DNA of 64,000 nucleotides from Roseovarius sp. THAF9. Its GTDB lineage: Bacteria; Pseudomonadota; Alphaproteobacteria; Rhodobacterales; Rhodobacteraceae. The translations under genes and the position numbers were made by a program. The notes beneath the pieces were generated by a model. That model was not told the origin of the DNA, ran no database searches, and saw only the letters and a list, made by a program, of their open reading frames with translations. The stretch spans positions 3,502,001 to 3,566,000 of the forward strand of contig NZ_CP045404.1 in the NCBI RefSeq assembly GCF_009363715.1, in the 5' to 3' direction. Below are positions 1 to 11,283 of the stretch, piece after piece (positions within the stretch are counted from its first letter, which is position 1; each line of letters begins with the position of its first letter).

Positions 1-152
1 AGCGGCGACGCGCCCAGCAGCGCCGTCACGAAGATAATTGGCCCAAACCCGCGCCCGCCAATCGCATCGACCACATCCTTGACCGAGACGCTGTCTTCGC
101 CTTCGGCCAGCCGGTCGATCTCATCCAGAAGTGTCTCGGCATCGCCGGCCAT
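1..152 (-). CDS. ExoD-like exopolysaccharide synthesis protein (N-terminal fragment, cut by window edge)
   Basis: Only the first 50 codons are present, starting from ATG at 152. The residues VVDAIGGRGFGPIIF resemble the opening of the ExoD family (the 'GDRGFG' segment before the first hydrophobic stretch), a family of small membrane proteins linked to exopolysaccharide production in rhizobia. It lies 83 bases downstream of ftsK on the same strand and could be read from the same transcript. The assignment rests on a short stretch, so the family is probable and the function is not established. Confidence 0.6.
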   Translation of the reverse strand, partial: MAGDAETLLDEIDRLAEGEDSVSVKDVVDAIGGRGFGPIIFVTALLGASP

Positions 153-235
153 TCACCTTTCCCTCGTGCGTTGTGGTTTGTTACCACGCCAACGCGACAG
201 ACAGGCAAACGTTTCCCAGGGACGAAACAGAGGCG

Positions 236-3205
236 TTATTGCTCCGGCACCAGAATCTCGCGCTTGCCCACATGGTTGGCGGAACTGACGACGCCTTCCT
301 CCTCCATCTGCTCGACCAGCCGCGCGGCCTTGTTATAGCCGATGGCCAGCTTGCGTTGGATATAGGACGTGCTGCATTTCCGGTCGGTGATGGCGATCTG
401 AACGGCCTGGTCATACAGGGCATCCTCGCCGTCCGTATTGCCGCCCGTCGACAGACCCAGAACCGCATCGATCTTGTCGGCCTTGTCGTCCTCGGGGCCG
501 TCCTGCACGCCACCCACATAGACCGGCGGGCCGAAAGCCTTCAGGTGATTCACCACCTCTTCGACCTCTTCATCGCTCACGAAGGGCCCGTGACTGCGGG
601 TAATCTTGCCGCCGCCCGCCATGTACAGCATGTCACCCATACCCAGAAGCTGCTCGGCCCCCATCTCGCCAAGGATCGTGCGGCTGTCGATCTTGCTGGT
701 CACCTGAAAGCTGATCCGGGTGGGGAAGTTCGCCTTGATCGTCCCTGTAATGACGTCCACCGACGGGCGCTGCGTGGCCATGATCAGGTGGATGCCCGAC
801 GCCCGCGCCATCTGCGCGAGGCGCTGGATGCAGGCCTCGATCTCCTTGCCGGCAACCATCATCAGGTCAGCCATCTCGTCGACGATGACCACGATAAAGG
901 GCATCTTCTCGGGCGCGAATTCCTCGGTCTCGAACACCGGCTCGCCGGTGTCGTCGTCGAACCCGGTCTGCACCGTCCGGCTGAACATCTCGCCCTTGGC
1001 CAGCGCATCGGCCACCCGGCTGTTGTAGCCGTCGATATTGCGCACTCCCATCTTCGACATCTTGCGATAGCGGTCTTCCATTTCCGCCACGACCCATTTC
1101 AACGCCACCACGGCCTTCTTCGGGTCCGTCACCACCGGGCTCAGCAAGTGCGGAATCCCGTCATATACGCTCAGTTCCAGCATCTTCGGGTCGATCATCA
1201 CCATCCGCAGATCCTCGGGCGTCAGCTTGTAAAGCAGGCTCAGGATCATCGTGTTGATCGCCACCGACTTGCCCGACCCCGTCGTCCCCGCGATCAGCAG
1301 GTGAGGCATCTTGGCAAGGTTCGCCACCATCGGGTCGCCGCCGATATCCTTGCCCAGCGCCAGCGGCAGCTTCTGGTTGCCGTCGCCATAGTCGCGGCTC
1401 GACAGGATCTCGCGGAAACTGACCATCTCGCGGTTGTCATTGGGCAGCTCGATCCCGATCACCGAGCGGCCCGGCACGGTGCTGACCCGCGCCGACAGGG
1501 CCGACATCGACCGCGCGATATCGTCCGCCAAGCCGATGACACGACTGGCTTTCAGGCCCGGCGCCGGCTCCAGTTCGTACATGGTCACAACGGGGCCGGG
1601 GCGCACGCTGACGATCTCGCCCTTCACGCCATAATCGTCCAGCACCGTCTCCAGCATCCGGGCGTTTTCCTCCAACGCCTCGTCGCTCAGGTGATGACGC
1701 TGGATGTTGACCGGATTGGTCAACAGGCTCAGCGGCGGCAACTCGTACTCGACCTGCGGCTTTTCCTCGAATTGCAGCTTGGGCTGCGCCTCGGCCTGCG
1801 CCCGGGTGGACGGTTGCGGCGCACGGCGCGGCGGGTGCTGCACGACCTTCTTCGGCTCGGTCGCGGGCACTTCCGCGGGCGTTGCGGCGCGCGAGTAGAC
1901 CGGAACCTCCGACTCTGCCTGATATGCGTCATAGGCGCCATAGCCATCTTCGATCACCTCGTCCTCGGGCGCGGCCTCGACCATCTCCTGCATCGGTGCA
2001 TGGGTCGGCGCGACGCCCGGCACAGCCTGCCCGGCGGTCAGCGGCGGCTCGGCCCGCACCGTGTTTTGCGGCGCGGTGTTCAGGATCAGCGGGTCCGGCC
2101 CACGGCCCCGGCCACGGGTCAGCGGCGCCACCGACTCGACCTGTACGGCGGGGTTCTGGCGCACCCGGCTCTTGATCACGTCAGCGATCTTGGCGGTGAC
2201 GCGGTCACCACTGGGGGCGGGCATGTCGGGCATTTCCGACGCCTCGATCAGTTCCGGCTCGGGCTCACGCTCGGGGCGGCGCATCAGCGACGGCATCCGC
2301 GACAGCAGCCCGCCGGTCTTTTCCGGCGCGGGGCTCATGTCATAATCCGGCGCGGCGTGCGCGACCGATGCAGCATGGGCCTGCTGCGGGGCACTCGCGA
2401 CCATCGCCGGCTCGGCCCGGTGCACGCGCGGCTCCGGCACAGCGGCCTCGGCCCGGGCCATCTCGTCGGCCTCGGCGCGCTCCTGCATCCGGCGGTCCCG
2501 GCGCTCGGCGGCGCGGGCTTGCGCCGTCTTCGCGGCCCCTGCCGCGATCCCGCCGCCACGAGCCAGCAGGGCACGCAGCGTGGCATAGGTCATGATCGTG
2601 CCCACCACCAGGAACCGTGCGATCTGCGACAGCTCCAACCGGCTGAACCCAAGGATGAACGCGCCCAGCGTCACCATCCCGGCTGCCAAGAGCAGCGACA
2701 ACAGCTTCAGCCCGAAGGTCGCGCTGATCGGCAGGAAACCCAACACGGTGCCCAGCGCCATCTCCCCGAACAGCCCGCCATAACCAAAGCTGTGCGAGGC
2801 CGACCATGCCGCGCTCGGCTCCAGCGACGAGGCATACATCGCCAGAAGCGCGATCCAGATCGGCGCATAGATCAACCGGCCAATCGCCCGGTCCTGACCG
2901 CGGTGCAGGGCAAAACGCACACCCCACGCTCCCAGGACAATTGCCAGGCCCCACGCCCCCCATCCCACGATCATGAAAAGCGGCGCGGCAATCGACGCGC
3001 CCATGCGGCCCAGCATGTTCTGCACCGGCTCGTCGGTTGCGGCCATCCAGCTGGGGTCGTCAGGGTGATAGGATGCGATCATCATCGCGGCGGCAAAGCC
3101 CAGTGCCAGCAGGGCCAGTCCCAGAAGTTCCTTGCCTCGCTTCTCGATCGCCTCTGCCATCGAGCTGTCCAACAGCGGGTCACGTCCGCGCGTCTGATAT
3201 GCCAT
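236..3205 (-). CDS. ftsK: DNA translocase FtsK
   Basis: This 989-residue protein pumps chromosomal DNA at the division septum and helps resolve dimers at dif. The N-terminus holds about five or six hydrophobic segments (roughly residues 27-45, 70-95, 112-128, 143-188, 197-212). A long Pro/Ala/Glu-rich linker follows to about 480. The motor has a Walker [10 protein letters not shown] near residue 640 and a Walker B-like [11 protein letters not shown] near 770. The last 65 residues form a winged-helix gamma domain ([17 protein letters not shown]) that reads KOPS-type sequences. ATG at 3205 follows a strong GAGGAAGAGG ribosome site. It sits 15 bases downstream of the aminotransferase gene and is probably cotranscribed with it. 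Confidence 0.97.
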   Translation of the reverse strand: MAYQTRGRDPLLDSSMAEAIEKRGKELLGLALLALGFAAAMMIASYHPDDPSWMAATDEPVQNMLGRMGASIAAPLFMIVGWGAWGLAIVLGAWGVRFALHRGQDRAIGRLIYAPIWIALLAMYASSLEPSAAWSASHSFGYGGLFGEMALGTVLGFLPISATFGLKLLSLLLAAGMVTLGAFILGFSRLELSQIARFLVVGTIMTYATLRALLARGGGIAAGAAKTAQARAAERRDRRMQERAEADEMARAEAAVPEPRVHRAEPAMVASAPQQAHAASVAHAAPDYDMSPAPEKTGGLLSRMPSLMRRPEREPEPELIEASEMPDMPAPSGDRVTAKIADVIKSRVRQNPAVQVESVAPLTRGRGRGPDPLILNTAPQNTVRAEPPLTAGQAVPGVAPTHAPMQEMVEAAPEDEVIEDGYGAYDAYQAESEVPVYSRAATPAEVPATEPKKVVQHPPRRAPQPSTRAQAEAQPKLQFEEKPQVEYELPPLSLLTNPVNIQRHHLSDEALEENARMLETVLDDYGVKGEIVSVRPGPVVTMYELEPAPGLKASRVIGLADDIARSMSALSARVSTVPGRSVIGIELPNDNREMVSFREILSSRDYGDGNQKLPLALGKDIGGDPMVANLAKMPHLLIAGTTGSGKSVAINTMILSLLYKLTPEDLRMVMIDPKMLELSVYDGIPHLLSPVVTDPKKAVVALKWVVAEMEDRYRKMSKMGVRNIDGYNSRVADALAKGEMFSRTVQTGFDDDTGEPVFETEEFAPEKMPFIVVIVDEMADLMMVAGKEIEACIQRLAQMARASGIHLIMATQRPSVDVITGTIKANFPTRISFQVTSKIDSRTILGEMGAEQLLGMGDMLYMAGGGKITRSHGPFVSDEEVEEVVNHLKAFGPPVYVGGVQDGPEDDKADKIDAVLGLSTGGNTDGEDALYDQAVQIAITDRKCSTSYIQRKLAIGYNKAARLVEQMEEEGVVSSANHVGKREILVPEQ

Positions 3206-3220
3206 GTTGCCTCTTCCTCG

Positions 3221-4399
3221 TTAATTATATAGACAGTCACGCAGCTGCGTCAGGCCGCGTGCCACCTCCTTCTTTGGGGCCACCATCGCGACCCTTATGT
3301 ATTGCTTGCCGGGGTTATGCCCGCCGGCCTCCTGTGCAAGATACGCGCCGGGCAGCACCCGCACGCCTGTCTCTTTCCACAGCTTCAACGCCGCCGCCTC
3401 GCCATCCTCGACCGGCAGCCACAGGAAAAACCCCGCCTCGGGGCCCTGATAACCTGCCACGCCGTCGAAGATTTCGTCGGCCAGCGCGTATTTTTCCTGG
3501 TAAAGCCTGCGGTTCACCTCCACGTGCTTTTCGTCCGCCCAGACCTTGGCCGCCGCGTGCTGCAACGGCATCGGCAAGGGCGTGCCCGCGTAAGAGCGCA
3601 ATTGCCGGATCCGCTTCATGCTCTGCGGCCCCGCCGCCACGAAACCCGACCGCAACCCGGCCAGGTTCGACCGCTTCGACAGGCTGTGAAACGCCACCAC
3701 CCGCTCGGGGTCCGCGCCCTTATTCTTGGCGACTTCCAGCGCGCCCACGGGCGGCGTGTCGCGGTAGATCTCGGAATAGCATTCGTCGGCGAAGACCTTG
3801 AAATCGTGCTTTTCCGCCAGCCCGATCAGCGTTTGCCAGTACTCCGCATCCGCCACCGCGCCCTGCGGGTTCGACGGTGAGCACAGGTACGCCACCGTCA
3901 CCCGGTCCAGCACATCGGCGTCCAGACTGGCGAAATCGGGCAGAAAGCCGGTCTCGCGCGTCGCGGGCAGGAACATCGGCTCGGCCCCCACGCTGAGCGC
4001 GGCCACCATGTAAACCTGGTAAAACGGGTTCGGCAGCAGAACGATCGGCTGCTTGCCGTTCTTCGTCTCGGGGCACAGCGTCATCATCGCGTTGTACAGC
4101 CCCTCGCGCGTGCCGTTCAGCGCCATCACGTGCCGGTCCGGGCTCAACTCCACGCCATAGCGCCGCGAAACCCAGTCACAGAACGCCGTGTTCAGCGCCG
4201 GAATACCCTCGTTCACCGGGTACTTGCGGAACTCGCCCGCGTGCTTCTCGATCACGTCCATGATCCAGCCCGGGAAATCGTGCTGCGGCTCGCCGATGGT
4301 CATGTGGATCACATCACCGCCGGGCGCGTGCACGTCCAAAAGGCTCCGCAAACGCGGAAACGCATATTCCGGAAGGTTCGAAAACCGCTCGGGAAACAT
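3221..4399 (-). CDS. Class I/II aminotransferase, DapC-like (N-succinyldiaminopimelate aminotransferase type)
   Basis: A 392-residue fold-type I PLP enzyme. The segment SLSKRSNLAGLRSGF contains the PLP-binding lysine in the form typical of DapC-like enzymes, and CSPSNPQGAV is the substrate and cofactor loop. The C-terminal YIRVAMV region carries the carboxylate-binding arginine. DapC acts in lysine and peptidoglycan precursor synthesis, which suits its place directly before ftsK. I placed the start at ATG 4399, where a GAGG site sits 6-9 bases upstream; an in-frame upstream start at 4447 would add 16 residues with no homology signal. Substrate is inferred from family resemblance; other acyl-diamine or aromatic substrates remain possible. 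Confidence 0.8.
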   Translation of the reverse strand: MFPERFSNLPEYAFPRLRSLLDVHAPGGDVIHMTIGEPQHDFPGWIMDVIEKHAGEFRKYPVNEGIPALNTAFCDWVSRRYGVELSPDRHVMALNGTREGLYNAMMTLCPETKNGKQPIVLLPNPFYQVYMVAALSVGAEPMFLPATRETGFLPDFASLDADVLDRVTVAYLCSPSNPQGAVADAEYWQTLIGLAEKHDFKVFADECYSEIYRDTPPVGALEVAKNKGADPERVVAFHSLSKRSNLAGLRSGFVAAGPQSMKRIRQLRSYAGTPLPMPLQHAAAKVWADEKHVEVNRRLYQEKYALADEIFDGVAGYQGPEAGFFLWLPVEDGEAAALKLWKETGVRVLPGAYLAQEAGGHNPGKQYIRVAMVAPKKEVARGLTQLRDCLYN

Positions 4400-4610
4400 C
4401 AACACTGCCTCAAAGCTACGGGATCGTTGTCGCCCCGTTTTAACCAAATCTACAAAAGCGCCCGCGTTGCGTCCAGAAAAACCAACCGGGGTCGCGGGGA
4501 TTGTGGCATTTTTGGCAAGTGGTTAGCGGATACCTCTAAAGTAGGCCAAGTATTGTGGCCCTCCGGCATCACCCAGACAAGATTTTGCGTCCAGCAATGA
4601 TTTCGAATGT

Positions 4611-5939
4611 TCAGGCCAACGCCGTCTCGGCCGCCTTGGCGACCCGCAGTATCCGCTCTTCGCCAAAAGCTTCGCCGCACATCAGCAGCCCGCAACCGGG
4701 GATTCCGGTGGGCAAGTTGACAGCGGCCAGCCCCATCAGGTTGCCCACCCGCGTGTTGCGCAGCGCCAGCAGGTTTTCGGTCACGTAATACTCGTCGTCG
4801 GTCATCAGTCGGTCCACCTCGGGCGGCAGGTTCGGCGCAGTCGGCATCAGCACCGCGTCATAGGGTTTCATCCGTTCGGCCCACTGGATTCGCAGCGCCG
4901 CCAGCAGGTTCCAGCCCGCGACGTAGTCACAAGCCCGAAATTCCTTGCCGGATTCGAACCGCTCACGGATCGGCTTGAACATCTTGTCCGGATTGGCCGA
5001 AATCACGTCGCCCCAAATGCCATAAGCCTCGGACGTGAAAAGGATCGCCGACAACGGCATCGCCTGCTCGGCCTCGGGCGAGTCCACCTCCTCGATCCTC
5101 GCGCCAGCGGCTTTCAACCTCTCCAGCGCGCTGAAATAGGCATCACGCGGTTCGTCCCGGATGTCCTCGAACACCACCGACTGCAACGCGGCAAAGCGCA
5201 TCCCCTCCAGCGACGCGCCTTCCAGGTCCGCTGCCCGCCCACCTTCAAGCGCCGCCAGCATCAGCGCGCAATCCTCCACGCTGCGGCCCAGCGGCCCCAC
5301 CGTGTCGAACTTCGCGCAGAGCGGCACGACCCCGTCCAGCGACACGCGCCCCGACGTGGTCTTGAACCCCACCAGATCGTTCCAGGCCGACGGGATCCGC
5401 ACCGACCCGCCCGTGTCCGACCCGATGCCGCAGGCCGCCAACCCATGCGCCACGCTCGCCGCCGCACCCGAGGATGATCCCCCCGGCACCAGCTTCGGGT
5501 CGTGGATATTCGGCGGCGTCGCTGTCATCGGGTTCAGCCCCAGCCCCGAAAACGCCAGCTCGCTCATATGCGTCTTGCCCAGACAGACCAGCCCCGCAGC
5601 GGTCGCGTTGCGCAACACTTCGGCGTCCCGCTCCGGCACGCGGCCCTTCAACAGCCGCGTGCCCGCCTCCGTTGCCGTCCCCGCGCTGTCGAACAGATCC
5701 TTCCAGCTAATCGGCACGCCATCCAGCGGCCCAAACCGCCGCCCGGCTTTCGCCCGTGCCTCGGCCGCCTGCGCCTCGGCCCGGGCGCGCTCATGGGTGA
5801 CGACCGAATAGATCTCGTCCCGTGCAGGATGCGCATCGATCGCCTCCAGATACGCCTCCGTCAGCGCCGCCGGCCCGATCTCGCCCGCCTCGATCCCGCG
5901 CCCCAGCTCCGCCGCACTCATCGTCAGCCACTCGTTCAT
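4611..5939 (-). CDS. Amidase signature family hydrolase
   Basis: A 442-residue amidase-signature enzyme that hydrolyses amide bonds with a Ser-cisSer-Lys triad. The glycine/serine-rich core GGSSSGAAASVAHGLAACG and the following GSDTGGSVRIP are present, and the catalytic lysine lies in GVPISWKDLFD near residue 70. It resembles AtzF/GatA-like amidases, but no GatB or GatC gene is nearby and the C-terminus is short, so it is not the tRNA amidotransferase subunit. ATG at 5939 begins MNEWLTMSAAEL. A much longer open frame continues upstream to 7079, but that part is antisense to the UbiH-type gene and looks non-coding. The substrate is unknown. Confidence 0.88.
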   Translation of the reverse strand: MNEWLTMSAAELGRGIEAGEIGPAALTEAYLEAIDAHPARDEIYSVVTHERARAEAQAAEARAKAGRRFGPLDGVPISWKDLFDSAGTATEAGTRLLKGRVPERDAEVLRNATAAGLVCLGKTHMSELAFSGLGLNPMTATPPNIHDPKLVPGGSSSGAAASVAHGLAACGIGSDTGGSVRIPSAWNDLVGFKTTSGRVSLDGVVPLCAKFDTVGPLGRSVEDCALMLAALEGGRAADLEGASLEGMRFAALQSVVFEDIRDEPRDAYFSALERLKAAGARIEEVDSPEAEQAMPLSAILFTSEAYGIWGDVISANPDKMFKPIRERFESGKEFRACDYVAGWNLLAALRIQWAERMKPYDAVLMPTAPNLPPEVDRLMTDDEYYVTENLLALRNTRVGNLMGLAAVNLPTGIPGCGLLMCGEAFGEERILRVAKAAETALA

Positions 5940-6062
5940 CCCGGATCCTCCGCGCTCTTGCCAAGTCGTCCGCATGAACGCAGATGCCTCGTCGCAAGGC
6001 AAGCCCACCCAATGACAATCCGGCGCATGGACAATTCGGCCCGCGCCAACATATTGAACCGC

Positions 6063-7277
6063 ATGGACCATGACAGCGATATCCTCATCGTCGGCGGCGG
6101 CCTCACCGGCCCAGCGCTCGCCCTCGCCGCAGCACAGGCTGGCCTGACCGTCACCGTGATCGACACCCTGCCCCAGACCGTGCGCGAGGATGCCGCCTTC
6201 GACGGTCGCGCCTATGCCCTGGCGCTGGCCTCGGTGCGCCTGCTGAGCAATATCGGCATCTGGCCCCGTGTTGCAGACAGCGCGCAGCCCATGCTGGAAA
6301 TCAAGGTCTCCGACGGCCGCGCGGGCGAAGGGGCCGCACCCTTCTTCCTGCATTTCGACCATGCCGAGATCGAGGAAGGCCCGATGGGCCACATGCTCGA
6401 AGACCGCTACCTGCGCCGCGCCTTTCTCGAGGCGATGCAGGACGAGGATCGGATCGCCCAAGTCACCGACACCGTCACCGCACAGGACGTCTCTCCCACC
6501 GGCGTCACCCTCACGCTCGCCTCCGGCAAGACCCTCGCGGGCCGCATCGTGGTGGGCTCCGACGGGCGCGCCTCCGGCACCGCGCAGCGCGCCAGCATCG
6601 CCCGCACAGGCTGGGACTACGGCCAGACCGCACTGGTGGCCGCCATCGAACACGAGCTGCCCCATAACGGCATCGCGCACCAGTTCTTCATGCCGCCCGG
6701 GCCGCTGGCCATCCTGCCCCTGCCCGGCAATGTCAGTTCCATCGTCTGGTCCGAGACCGAGGCGACCGCCGCCCGCTTCGCCGCGCTGGATGATGCCGAG
6801 TTCATGGAGGTCCTCCGCCCCCGCTTCGGCGATTTCCTGGGCGACATCTCGCTGCGCGGCAAGCGCTTCACCTACCCGCTGAACCTGACATTGGCCAACG
6901 CCTTCGTGGCCGAACGGCTGGCCTTGATCGGCGACGCCGCCCACGGCATGCACCCCATCGCGGGCCAAGGCCTCAACGCTGGCCTGCGCGACGTGGGCGC
7001 GCTCGCCCAGGTCCTTACCGACGCCACCCGCCGAGGCGAGGATTTCGCCGCTTCCGACGTGCTCGCCCGCTACCAGCAATGGCGCCGCTTCGACACCGCA
7101 ACGCTGGCGGTGACGACCGACCTCACCAACCGGCTATTTTCCAACGACAACCCCCTCCTGCGCGCCGCGCGCGACATCGGCATGGGCGCACTGTCGGCCA
7201 TGCCCGCCCTGCGCCGGAAATTCATCCGCGAGGCGGCGGGCCTGACCGGCGACCTGCCGGAGTTGATGAAGGGGTGA
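6063..7277 (+). CDS. UbiH/UbiF/COQ6 family FAD-dependent monooxygenase
   Basis: A 404-residue flavoprotein hydroxylase of the ubiquinone-synthesis group. The N-terminal dinucleotide fold ILIVGGGLTGPALALA binds FAD. The second FAD motif LALIGDAAHGMHPIAGQGLNAGLRD, near residues 281-305, is the family hallmark. It most likely hydroxylates the aromatic ring of a ubiquinone precursor at the membrane. I chose ATG at 6063 because MDHDSDILIVGGG matches the usual distance to the FAD fold. In-frame ATGs at 6012 and 6027 are alternatives, and 6012 has a better purine-rich leader. It is divergent from the amidase gene. Which ring position it acts on cannot be told from sequence. Confidence 0.88.
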   Translation: MDHDSDILIVGGGLTGPALALAAAQAGLTVTVIDTLPQTVREDAAFDGRAYALALASVRLLSNIGIWPRVADSAQPMLEIKVSDGRAGEGAAPFFLHFDHAEIEEGPMGHMLEDRYLRRAFLEAMQDEDRIAQVTDTVTAQDVSPTGVTLTLASGKTLAGRIVVGSDGRASGTAQRASIARTGWDYGQTALVAAIEHELPHNGIAHQFFMPPGPLAILPLPGNVSSIVWSETEATAARFAALDDAEFMEVLRPRFGDFLGDISLRGKRFTYPLNLTLANAFVAERLALIGDAAHGMHPIAGQGLNAGLRDVGALAQVLTDATRRGEDFAASDVLARYQQWRRFDTATLAVTTDLTNRLFSNDNPLLRAARDIGMGALSAMPALRRKFIREAAGLTGDLPELMKG

Positions 7278-7300
7278 AGCCGTGCGAAGTCGAAAATCAC

Positions 7301-7353
7301 CCGTCCCGGACCTGATCCGGGGCCTCGCGTAGGGTGGGTGAAAACCCACGCGC
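7301..7353. repeat. Intergenic hairpin repeat, copy A
   Basis: Two modules lie between the convergent ends of the UbiH-type gene and rsmD. The first is a near-palindrome (CCCGGACCTGATCCGGGG). The second is a hairpin at 7334-7349 with stem GTGGGT/ACCCAC and a GAAA loop. The same two-module arrangement recurs at 25123-25175, and the first module alone at 28111-28130. It probably works in the RNA as a 3'-end structure or is a dispersed REP-like element. Confidence 0.7.
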
Positions 7354-7355
7354 CC

Positions 7356-7910
7356 CTACCCCGCCTCCAGAACCCGGATCACCGTATCCCCGTACCCCCG
7401 CTCATCAAGCAGACTCAAACCTTCGGGCACCGTCACCGCGCCGCCTTCCTCCCAAACCACCAAGGCCCCCGGCGCAATCCACCCTCCGGCCATTGCCGCG
7501 CTCAAAGCCGCCTCGCCCAACCCCTTGCCATAGGGCGGATCGAGGAACACCAGCCCGCAGGCCTCCGTCGCCGCGCCAAGCTTGCGCGCATCCCGGCCAA
7601 CCAGCGTTGCCCGGTCCGCAACACCGCACAGCGCAACATTCTCCCGGATCAGCCGTTGTCCCACGCGCCCGCTTTCCACGAACACCGCGCGGGCCGCTCC
7701 GCGCGACAAGGCCTCCAGCCCCAGCGCCCCGGTCCCGGCAAAGAGGTCCAGCACCGCGGCGCCCTCCACGCGCTCCCCGAACCGCGCCATCAGCACGTTG
7801 AACAGGCTCTCGCGCACCCGGTCCGAGGTGGGCCGCAGCCGCGCGCCCTCGTCCCCCTTGCCGACCGAGCCCAGCCGCCGCCCGCGAAACTCGCCGCCGA
7901 TGATCCTCAC
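7356..7910 (-). CDS. rsmD: 16S rRNA (guanine(966)-N(2))-methyltransferase RsmD
   Basis: This 184-residue enzyme methylates N2 of G966 in helix 31 of 16S rRNA using S-adenosylmethionine. It begins MRIIGGEFRGRRL, the typical RsmD start. It has the SAM-binding motif VLDLFAGTGALGLEAL at 53-68 and the catalytic motif LDPPYG at 123-128. Length matches the family (about 185). The start codon is GTG at 7910, overlapping the stop of the upstream flavoprotein gene by 4 bases (GTGA), so translation is probably coupled. Confidence 0.95.
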   Translation of the reverse strand: MRIIGGEFRGRRLGSVGKGDEGARLRPTSDRVRESLFNVLMARFGERVEGAAVLDLFAGTGALGLEALSRGAARAVFVESGRVGQRLIRENVALCGVADRATLVGRDARKLGAATEACGLVFLDPPYGKGLGEAALSAAMAGGWIAPGALVVWEEGGAVTVPEGLSLLDERGYGDTVIRVLEAG

Positions 7911-9112
7911 GCCTTCAACAGCGCCTTGAGGTCCGCGCCAGGGTCCGCCACCACCGCCGGATCGGCAGTTTTCCCATTGTCGATCAAACGCTTGCCCACC
8001 ATATAGGCCCGCGCATCATTGGCCGCGTCCACCGCCAACAGCGTGTCGCCCGCGAAATACCAGAAAGAAATGCCGCCCTCGCTGTCGCGCGTCACCACCC
8101 GGTCATACCCCACGTTCAGCCCGGCAATCTGCAGCTTCACATCGTACTGATCCGACCAGAACCACGGTTGCGGCACATAGGTCTTGTCCGCCCCCATGAT
8201 GTTCTCGGCCACGCATTCCGCCATGTCGATTGCATTGGGCACGCTTTCCAGCCGCAGGCGCGCGCCCCGGTACGGAAAGCTCGCACAATCACCGGCGGCC
8301 CAGATCGCCGGATCGCTCGTGCGCCCCTGCGCGTCCACCTTGATCCCGTTCTCGACCTCGACACCGGCCGCCTCGGCCAGCGCCGTGGCCGGCGTAATCC
8401 CCACGCCCACGATCACGAAATCCGCTTCCAGCTCGGTGCCGTCGCTCAACAGCGCGCCACTGACCCGCCCCTCGCCGGTCAACCGCTCCAGCCCGACGCC
8501 CTCGCGAATGTCCACCCCGTGCGAGCGGTGCAACTCCCGGAAATAATCCGACGTCTCATTCGCCGCCACGCGCTGCAGGATCCGGTCCGCCATTTCGACC
8601 AGCGTCACCTGCAACCCCTTCGAGGCGGCCACCGCGGCGGCTTCCAGCCCGATATAGCCGCCCCCGACGATCAGCACCTTCGCGCCTTCGCGAAACTCCG
8701 GCCCCATGCTGTCCACGTCGCGCAGATCGCGCACGACATAGACCCCCTCCAAGGCCCCGCCGATCGCTGGCGGCAACCGCCGCGGCACCGACCCCGTGGT
8801 CAGAACCAGATGCTCGTAAGGCACGGCCTGCCCACCGGCGACGACCACCTTGTCGGTCCGGTCAATCGCCGTCACCGCCGCGTCCAGCCGCAGGTCGATC
8901 ATGTTCTCGGAATAGAAACTCTCGGGCCGCAGATAGAGCCGCTCCAATTCCATCTCGCCCAGCAGGTATTTCTTCGACAGGGGCGGGCGCTGGTAAGGCG
9001 GTGCGTGCTCTTCCCCGATCAGCGTCACCTTGCCGTCATAGCCAAGCGCCCGCAGCTTCGCCACCAGCGAACTGCCCGCCTGCCCCGCGCCCACGACAAC
9101 GATCCCAGACAT
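7907..9112 (-). CDS. NAD(P)/FAD-dependent ferredoxin reductase-type oxidoreductase
   Basis: A 401-residue flavoprotein of the rhodocoxin/putidaredoxin reductase (BphA4) type, which passes electrons from NAD(P)H to a ferredoxin. The FAD fold IVVVGAGQAGSSLVAKLR starts at residue 4. A second nucleotide fold VLIVGGGYIGLEAAAVAASKG lies near 145-165, and the family WAAGDCASFP motif near 275. The C-terminal reductase domain has PWFWSDQYDVKLQIAG, typical of this group. ATG at 9112 follows GGAGGGG. No ferredoxin or P450 gene lies alongside, so the partner is unknown. It overlaps rsmD by 4 bases. Confidence 0.9.
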   Translation of the reverse strand: MSGIVVVGAGQAGSSLVAKLRALGYDGKVTLIGEEHAPPYQRPPLSKKYLLGEMELERLYLRPESFYSENMIDLRLDAAVTAIDRTDKVVVAGGQAVPYEHLVLTTGSVPRRLPPAIGGALEGVYVVRDLRDVDSMGPEFREGAKVLIVGGGYIGLEAAAVAASKGLQVTLVEMADRILQRVAANETSDYFRELHRSHGVDIREGVGLERLTGEGRVSGALLSDGTELEADFVIVGVGITPATALAEAAGVEVENGIKVDAQGRTSDPAIWAAGDCASFPYRGARLRLESVPNAIDMAECVAENIMGADKTYVPQPWFWSDQYDVKLQIAGLNVGYDRVVTRDSEGGISFWYFAGDTLLAVDAANDARAYMVGKRLIDNGKTADPAVVADPGADLKALLKA

Positions 9113-9202
9113 GTCCCCTCCTGCAAATTCCACATGGCCCTCGGGCCGTCAGGGCCTATACTTACAGGCAATCGAAACGCAAACGAAAGACAGGATGCGA
9201 CA

Positions 9203-9691
9203 ATGACGATCACCACCGGCGACAAACTCCCCGATGCGACGCTGCTCAAGATGGGTGCGGACGGCCCCGAAGAGGTCGCGCTGTCCGACAAGACCAAAGG
9301 CCGCAAGGTGGCGATCTTCGCCGTTCCCGGCGCCTTCACTCCCACCTGTCACTCCGCCCACGTGCCCAGCTTCATCCGCACCAAGGCCGATTTCGACGCC
9401 AAGGGTGTGGACGAGATCATCTGCATCTCGGTCAACGACGCCTTCGTGATGGATGCTTGGGGCAAGGACACCGGCGCCAGCGACGCCGGCATCACCATGC
9501 TGGGCGACCCGCAATCGGAGTTCACCAAAGCCGTCGGCATGGACTTCACCGCACCGCCCGTCGGCCTCATCGACCGCTCCAAGCGCTATGCCATGCTGGT
9601 CGAGGATGGCACCGTGAAGGTCCTGCATGTCGAGGACAACCCCGGCGCCTGCGAGACCTCCGCCGGTGAGTCGCTGCTCGACGCGATCTGA
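9203..9691 (+). CDS. Peroxiredoxin (Prx5/glutaredoxin-dependent type)
   Basis: A 162-residue thiol peroxidase that reduces H2O2 and organic peroxides. The active site PGAFTPTCHSAHVPSF places the peroxidatic cysteine at residue 49. A second cysteine sits in the C-terminal segment NPGACETSAGESLLD, as in Prx5-type enzymes. Length matches cytosolic Prx5 proteins without a fused glutaredoxin. There is no signal peptide, so it should act in the cytoplasm. It is divergent from the flavoprotein gene and followed by a hairpin terminator. Confidence 0.95.
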   Translation: MTITTGDKLPDATLLKMGADGPEEVALSDKTKGRKVAIFAVPGAFTPTCHSAHVPSFIRTKADFDAKGVDEIICISVNDAFVMDAWGKDTGASDAGITMLGDPQSEFTKAVGMDFTAPPVGLIDRSKRYAMLVEDGTVKVLHVEDNPGACETSAGESLLDAI

Positions 9692-9697
9692 CACGTC

Positions 9698-9727
9698 AGG
9701 CCGGGGCGCGCACGCGTCCCGGCCTTT
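9698..9727. terminator. Intrinsic terminator between convergent genes
   Basis: An 8-bp GC-rich stem (AGGCCGGG at 9698-9705 with CCCGGCCT at 9718-9725) is followed by a short T run. It lies between the peroxiredoxin stop and the end of the phhB gene, so it can serve the plus strand; the T run is only three bases. Confidence 0.6.
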
Positions 9728-9740
9728 GGCCAAAGGTCGC

Positions 9741-10036
9741 TCAGCCTTCGGCCAACTTGTCCATCTTCCGCGCCAGCTTGGTGTCGCGTGAACTCAGCCC
9801 CTCCACATCGTGGCTGGTCAGCGTCACCTCGACCGTCTTGTAGACATTCGACCACTCGGGATGGTGATCCCACTTCTCGGCCCAGATCGCGCAGCGGGTC
9901 ATAAACCCGAACGCCTCGACGAAATTGGCGAACTCAAAGGTTTTGTGGATGGCATCGCGGCCCTCGACCATTTCCCAGCCACTCTCCAACAGCGGCTCCA
10001 GCGTCGTCTTCCGCGCAGTATCGCTCAGCTTCTCGC

Positions 10037-10040
<4 letters not shown>
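9741..10040 (-). CDS. phhB: 4a-hydroxytetrahydrobiopterin dehydratase (pterin carbinolamine dehydratase)
   Basis: A 99-residue protein that dehydrates 4a-hydroxytetrahydrobiopterin, recycling the cofactor of aromatic amino acid hydroxylases. The diagnostic segment [19 protein letters not shown], containing the HH catalytic pair, is intact and is followed by GLSSRD. Length is normal for the family. ATG at 10040 overlaps the stop of the upstream FemAB-like gene by 4 bases. No phenylalanine hydroxylase gene is visible in the window; homologues also occur without one, so the real substrate pool is uncertain. Confidence 0.95.
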
Positions 10041-11224
<1,184 letters not shown>

Positions 11225-11283
11225 CAAGACCGCTCATCACTTTTGGAAATCATACCCTCAATCTGTGGCCGACCCGCTCCGGT

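Noticed and set aside
131..3232. A 1033-codon open frame on the plus strand opposite ftsK
   Set aside because: Rich in His, Arg and Leu with no recognisable fold; it is the antisense shadow of a strongly supported ftsK in GC-rich DNA.
5940..7079. Upstream extension of the amidase frame by about 380 codons
   Set aside because: It is antisense to the UbiH-type gene and has Gly/Val/Ala-rich low-information sequence; the amidase start at 5939 fits the family.
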